Both the position numbers and the translations under genes were made by a program. The notes under the pieces were generated by a model that worked only from the letters and a program-made list of their open reading frames with translations, did no database searches and was not told where the DNA came from. DNA of 7,732 bases from an uncultured Treponema sp. (GTDB taxonomy: Bacteria > Spirochaetota > Spirochaetia > Treponematales > Treponemataceae), in the NCBI GenBank assembly GCA_938045195.1, contig CALINC010000057.1:1-7732 (forward strand), written 5' to 3'. This document shows positions 4,524 through 7,732 of the stretch, in pieces. The first letter of the stretch is position 1. Each line of letters begins with the position of its first letter.

Positions 4524-6668
4524 ATGTTGAAAAAATTTTTGTGCATATTTTTTATTATCTTCACATTAAATACGGCGGTTTCACAAAATCAAGAACTGCC
4601 TTGGAGTGAAGTTGCCCCGCCTCCTCCTGCCGAAACGGTGCAGCAAGGCACAGAACAAAAAGAAGACGGCAAAACTGAAACGCAAAACCAACCTACGCAA
4701 AAAAATAACGAAAGTACAAATACCGCCCCCGTTGCCGAAAATAAAGAAGCTGAAGTGAGAGGCTTGGCAGTATCTTATGGGCTTTTACTTGGTATGTCTG
4801 TTGGAAAGAGCAAAGCCATTCAAGAAGCTATTTTAAAAAGCAAACCAAAAGAAACCGGTAAAGTGCAATCGGCAGAAATAGTTCATAAATTTGCCGGGGG
4901 CATTTCCGAAATTGTCAATGCAGGTTCAATGCCGGTATTTTTTGCAGCCGGCAATGACGGCTTTGTAACCCGCTATTCGTATCCCGATTTTAAACCCGAT
5001 ACTTGGCAGCTTTCATTTTTGCCGATAAAAAAAATTGCCCTGCATCCGCAAGGCAGACTTATCGCAATTTACGAAAGCGACGGCTTTAGCGTCCACCAAG
5101 TTTCACTTTGGGATTGGACGCTTAAAAAAGTCATATTTGCAAAAAGACTTTCGGATTCTGTAGCATCGCTTTCATGGTCTGCCAAAGGCACATATCTTTT
5201 TATCGGAAACCGTTCCATAGACGGAATCACCATTTTAGATACAAAAGGAACAATAAAAAATATTTATACTCAAGCACCGGGAATTGTTTTTTTAGCGGCA
5301 ACTGCTTCGTCGGAAAAAAATATTGTAACCTACGGTGAATCGGGCAGACTTGTTTATACCGAAATTGCTTCCAAAAAAAAAGTAAAAGAATTCCGCACCG
5401 AAAATAAATTGGAAAATCCGAATCTCATAAAAAATTTTAACAGCATTATAGGGTATAAAAATAAAACCGTTTATGTAATAGATGCCGTCAATGGAAAAGT
5501 GGCCGAACAGTTTCCGGCAAACTATGCGATCTTTGCAGCAAAACTGCAAGATTCAATTCCTATTTGGATTGAACGGACAAAACGAAAAAATGAATGGTGC
5601 ATACGTCAAGGAAAGGCTTCTTCGCAAGGCTTTTATGTTCCGTCCAATTCAAAAATAACAGCGGCGCGGCACATAAAAGACCACATTATAATCGGCACGG
5701 AAGACGGCTCAATTTATATGCTTGGAATGAATGTAGATTCTACCGTTAAAATTGAAAGCCCGTTAAAATATAAGCTTGAAGCAATAGACGGTATTACCGC
5801 TAATAAAGATACGCTTTTTATATTAAAAGACGGAAAAATATATTCACAAAAAAAACCGGAAGAAGAACCGTCAGTTATAACATCCGGTATAAACGCCGAT
5901 GCTTTTTTATACTACAATAACGGCTTCCTATTGTGGTCAAGTGTACGCAAAAATACGCCGCTTTATTATTATTCAATTGAAACGGGAAAATTACAAACCG
6001 CAGCACATCCGAAAGAAACAATAATTTCGGTTTCAGCATATAAAGATAATATTTTATATGTTGAATCGTTCAACGGAGTTTCTCTCATCGATTTTAAGAG
6101 CGGCAGCCGCAAATTTTTTTATAATGCTCCGGGTGTGCAAAATGCAGTTCAGCTTGATGATGAAAATATTTTAATTTCAAAAAGTGCAGTTGATCGAGCG
6201 CAAAGCCCATTATTCATTATCAATATAAAAACGGAAGAAACAGCTCCTATTGCTATTGAAGGTGATTTGGTTTTTGGTCTTGAACAAAATACTTTAAATG
6301 CGAATATCTTAAATTGTTTTTTAGTGAATTCGAAACCTGCAAATAAAACGGAACTTATAACCATAAAACTAAATAGAGAAAATTTAATCGACAGCACATT
6401 TAAAGCGGTTTTGTCCTACAAGGAAGAAGATATTACTGCATTTTTAAAAGCATCGGGAAATGATGTTCTTACTAATTTAGGAAAAAGTTCTGTTGTCCAT
6501 TATAATACTGCAACCAGACAAGCGGTAAGATTAAACCGCGGATATAGCCTTTGCAAAGAAGCTGTTATTCTCAATAACTATTTTGTCTGTTTGAATTCAA
6601 ATGGGACAATCTCGTGGTATAGCCGCAAAGAAAAAAAATTATTACGTACATTCGGCATCACCGAATAA
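4524..6668 (+). CDS. Secreted beta-propeller (WD40-like) protein
   Basis: The 714-residue product starts with a signal peptide: MLKK, a hydrophobic core to about residue 15, and probable signal peptidase I cleavage after AVS (18-20). C7 sits inside the core and is not a lipobox. Residues 21-75 are a Pro/Gln/Thr/Glu-rich, probably disordered linker (for example APPPPAE at 31-37). From about 117 to the end the chain is a series of short beta strands and turns, with blades such as VFFAAGNDGFVTRYSYPD (138-155), a Trp-Asp pair in SLWDW and closely similar units ending in DG, the pattern of one or two WD40-like propellers. No catalytic motif is seen, so a scaffold or binding role in the periplasm is likely. 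The start is chosen from the signal peptide. Its ribosome binding site, AGGA at 4510-4513, is weak and far (ten bases), so translation may be coupled to the CpXC gene. An A9 run (5373-5381) and A8 runs (5848-5855, 6631-6638) lie in the frame. Confidence 0.75.
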   Translation: MLKKFLCIFFIIFTLNTAVSQNQELPWSEVAPPPPAETVQQGTEQKEDGKTETQNQPTQKNNESTNTAPVAENKEAEVRGLAVSYGLLLGMSVGKSKAIQEAILKSKPKETGKVQSAEIVHKFAGGISEIVNAGSMPVFFAAGNDGFVTRYSYPDFKPDTWQLSFLPIKKIALHPQGRLIAIYESDGFSVHQVSLWDWTLKKVIFAKRLSDSVASLSWSAKGTYLFIGNRSIDGITILDTKGTIKNIYTQAPGIVFLAATASSEKNIVTYGESGRLVYTEIASKKKVKEFRTENKLENPNLIKNFNSIIGYKNKTVYVIDAVNGKVAEQFPANYAIFAAKLQDSIPIWIERTKRKNEWCIRQGKASSQGFYVPSNSKITAARHIKDHIIIGTEDGSIYMLGMNVDSTVKIESPLKYKLEAIDGITANKDTLFILKDGKIYSQKKPEEEPSVITSGINADAFLYYNNGFLLWSSVRKNTPLYYYSIETGKLQTAAHPKETIISVSAYKDNILYVESFNGVSLIDFKSGSRKFFYNAPGVQNAVQLDDENILISKSAVDRAQSPLFIINIKTEETAPIAIEGDLVFGLEQNTLNANILNCFLVNSKPANKTELITIKLNRENLIDSTFKAVLSYKEEDITAFLKASGNDVLTNLGKSSVVHYNTATRQAVRLNRGYSLCKEAVILNNYFVCLNSNGTISWYSRKEKKLLRTFGITE

Positions 6669-6680
6669 ATTTTATCGTTT

Positions 6681-6684
6681 GGAG
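6681..6684 (+). promoter_or_regulatory. Ribosome binding site of the TraB/GumN gene
   Basis: GGAG lies five bases before the ATG at 6690, inside the 21-base gap after the propeller gene. There is no room for a separate promoter in that gap. Confidence 0.65.
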
Positions 6685-6689
6685 AAAAT

Positions 6690-7637
6690 ATGAAACAATT
6701 AGGTACTTTTAAAAAAATTATTTTTTCAGCCCTGCTGATTATTGGAATTCTCAGCTGTTCCACAATAGAAAAAAATAAAGAAGAACCCAAAAAAGCGGTT
6801 TTAATTGAACATCCGGAAAGAATGTTTTGGGAAATAAAAAAAGATAATTCTTCAATTTATATTCTCGGAACGCTACATTTTGCAGACACTAATTTTTTTC
6901 CGCTCGAAGAAAATATCTTAACGGCTTTTGATTCTGCCGACCGACTCGTTAGCGAAATAGGCGGTTCAAAAGAAATATCCGATTTGGCGGTAACACTGCA
7001 AGAGCGGATAATAAAAAATCTGAATCCTGCACCGGAAAAAAATCTTAAAAATTTTTTGACCGAAGCCGATATTACATTGCTAAAAACCGAACTGGGTGAA
7101 GAAACCGCTGAAGCACTCTTTATATTTAACCCATGGGTGCTGACGCTGTCGATAACCGAAACGATATACCAAAAAGCCGGACTTAACGGTCAAAATGGAA
7201 TTGATTTTTATCTTATGGCAAGGGCAGGTACTAAACAAATTGAAGCACTGGAAGCCGGTGAAAAACAAATAGATGTCTTGTCTATGGGTACATTTGAAGA
7301 ACAGCTTGATATTCTTAAAAACACACTGGAAGAATTGCGCAATCCCGAAAAAGGAATCAAACAAATAGAAAAGTTAAAACGTTTTTATTTGAGTAATAAC
7401 CATGAGGCTCTTGAAAAATTATTAAAAGAAACGATGACGGTTCCCGAAAATATTTCTGCCCAAAGCAGTCAACAATTTATCGATGCTCTTTTAAAAGACA
7501 GAAATATAGTTTGGGCTAAAAAATTTGAAGATTATTTACAGTCCGGCGGAACAACATTTATTTTTGCGGGTGCAGGGCATTTTTTGGGTGAAGAAAACGT
7601 ATTTATGCAAATGCGTAAAAACGGAACGTTGGAATAA
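6690..7637 (+). CDS. TraB/GumN-family lipoprotein
   Basis: A 315-residue envelope protein of the TraB/GumN family, related to TIKI metalloproteases. The N-terminus is a lipoprotein signal: basic start (KQLGTFKK), hydrophobic core, then ILSC with Cys23 as the lipid-anchored residue, a relaxed lipobox of the kind spirochaetes use. Family motifs follow: WEIKKDNSSIYILGTLHFAD (47-66) with GTLH and H63, a Glu in LVSEIGG (E89), NPW (147-149), NGIDFYL (169-175), and the C-terminal AGAGHFLGEENVF (293-305) with H297. Both GxxH motifs that bind metal in the TIKI proteins are therefore present. Family members are about 280-330 residues long, so it is complete. It may be a metal-dependent peptidase, but activity in bacterial members is largely unproven. 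It is the last gene of the probable operon. Two hairpins lie 41 bases after the stop. Confidence 0.85.
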   Translation: MKQLGTFKKIIFSALLIIGILSCSTIEKNKEEPKKAVLIEHPERMFWEIKKDNSSIYILGTLHFADTNFFPLEENILTAFDSADRLVSEIGGSKEISDLAVTLQERIIKNLNPAPEKNLKNFLTEADITLLKTELGEETAEALFIFNPWVLTLSITETIYQKAGLNGQNGIDFYLMARAGTKQIEALEAGEKQIDVLSMGTFEEQLDILKNTLEELRNPEKGIKQIEKLKRFYLSNNHEALEKLLKETMTVPENISAQSSQQFIDALLKDRNIVWAKKFEDYLQSGGTTFIFAGAGHFLGEENVFMQMRKNGTLE

Positions 7638-7678
7638 GTTTTCAATTCTTCGAGAAATATAATACTATTAATCAACAA

Positions 7679-7698
7679 CCCCGACGCAAGCGTCGGGG
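7679..7698. repeat. Perfect GC-rich hairpin downstream of the TraB/GumN gene
   Basis: CCCCGACG (7679-7686) and CGTCGGGG (7691-7698) form a perfect 8-bp stem with the loop CAAG. No T tract follows on the plus strand. On the minus strand the stem is followed by TTGTTGATT, a weak T-rich tail, so it might end leftward transcription. It may also block 3' decay of the operon message. Confidence 0.55.
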
Positions 7699-7724
7699 CA
7701 CAGTGCTCAACGTTTCGCACTGTG
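7699..7724. repeat. Second perfect hairpin, directly adjacent
   Basis: CACAGTGC (7699-7706) pairs perfectly with GCACTGTG (7717-7724) across a 10-base loop that itself contains the palindrome AACGTT (7709-7714). It starts at the base after the first hairpin ends. The tandem arrangement looks like part of a dispersed intergenic repeat cut by the window edge. Confidence 0.55.
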
Positions 7725-7732
7725 TGTTCTAT

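Noticed and set aside
7658..7663. Perfect TATAAT as a promoter into the terminal hairpins
   Set aside because: No -35-like sequence at 16-18 bases and no TG extension. The surrounding DNA is AT-rich enough to give this by chance.

Overview
The window looks like chromosome from an oral-type treponeme, close to Treponema denticola or T. putidum. This rests on the AT-rich coding sequence, the style of the chemotaxis receptor, a lipoprotein with a relaxed spirochaetal lipobox, and intergenic DNA full of hairpins and decayed coding fragments. The assignment comes from protein and sequence style only; no search was run.

Layout. Positions 1-130 hold the start codon, ribosome binding site and a good promoter for a leftward gene that continues outside the window, with a set of AAAATTTG repeats behind the promoter. 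Positions 130-800 have no intact gene. They hold a hairpin-rich, visibly GC-richer block (about 360-635) and, on the minus strand, the decayed 3' end of a protein gene (585-719). rdgB (801-1385), a nucleotide-pool cleaning pyrophosphatase, follows from a promoter that appears to start the message at or next to the ATG. A full-length chemotaxis receptor (1485-3584) comes next. Two bases after its stop lies a 77-bp array in 7-base steps that flips orientation in the middle, then a second minus-strand coding relic interrupted by one TAA (3664-3792).

From 3867 to 7637 three genes lie close together on the plus strand with gaps of 6 and 21 bases, probably one operon: a cytoplasmic CpXC-type zinc-ribbon protein, a secreted beta-propeller protein with a low-complexity linker, and a TraB/GumN-family lipoprotein with both GxxH motifs. 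This trio is the best candidate in the window for an undescribed system: two exported proteins, one possibly a metal-dependent peptidase, next to a cytoplasmic zinc protein. Its function cannot be read from sequence. The window ends with two adjacent perfect hairpins.

No tRNA, rRNA, CRISPR array, insertion sequence or phage gene was seen.
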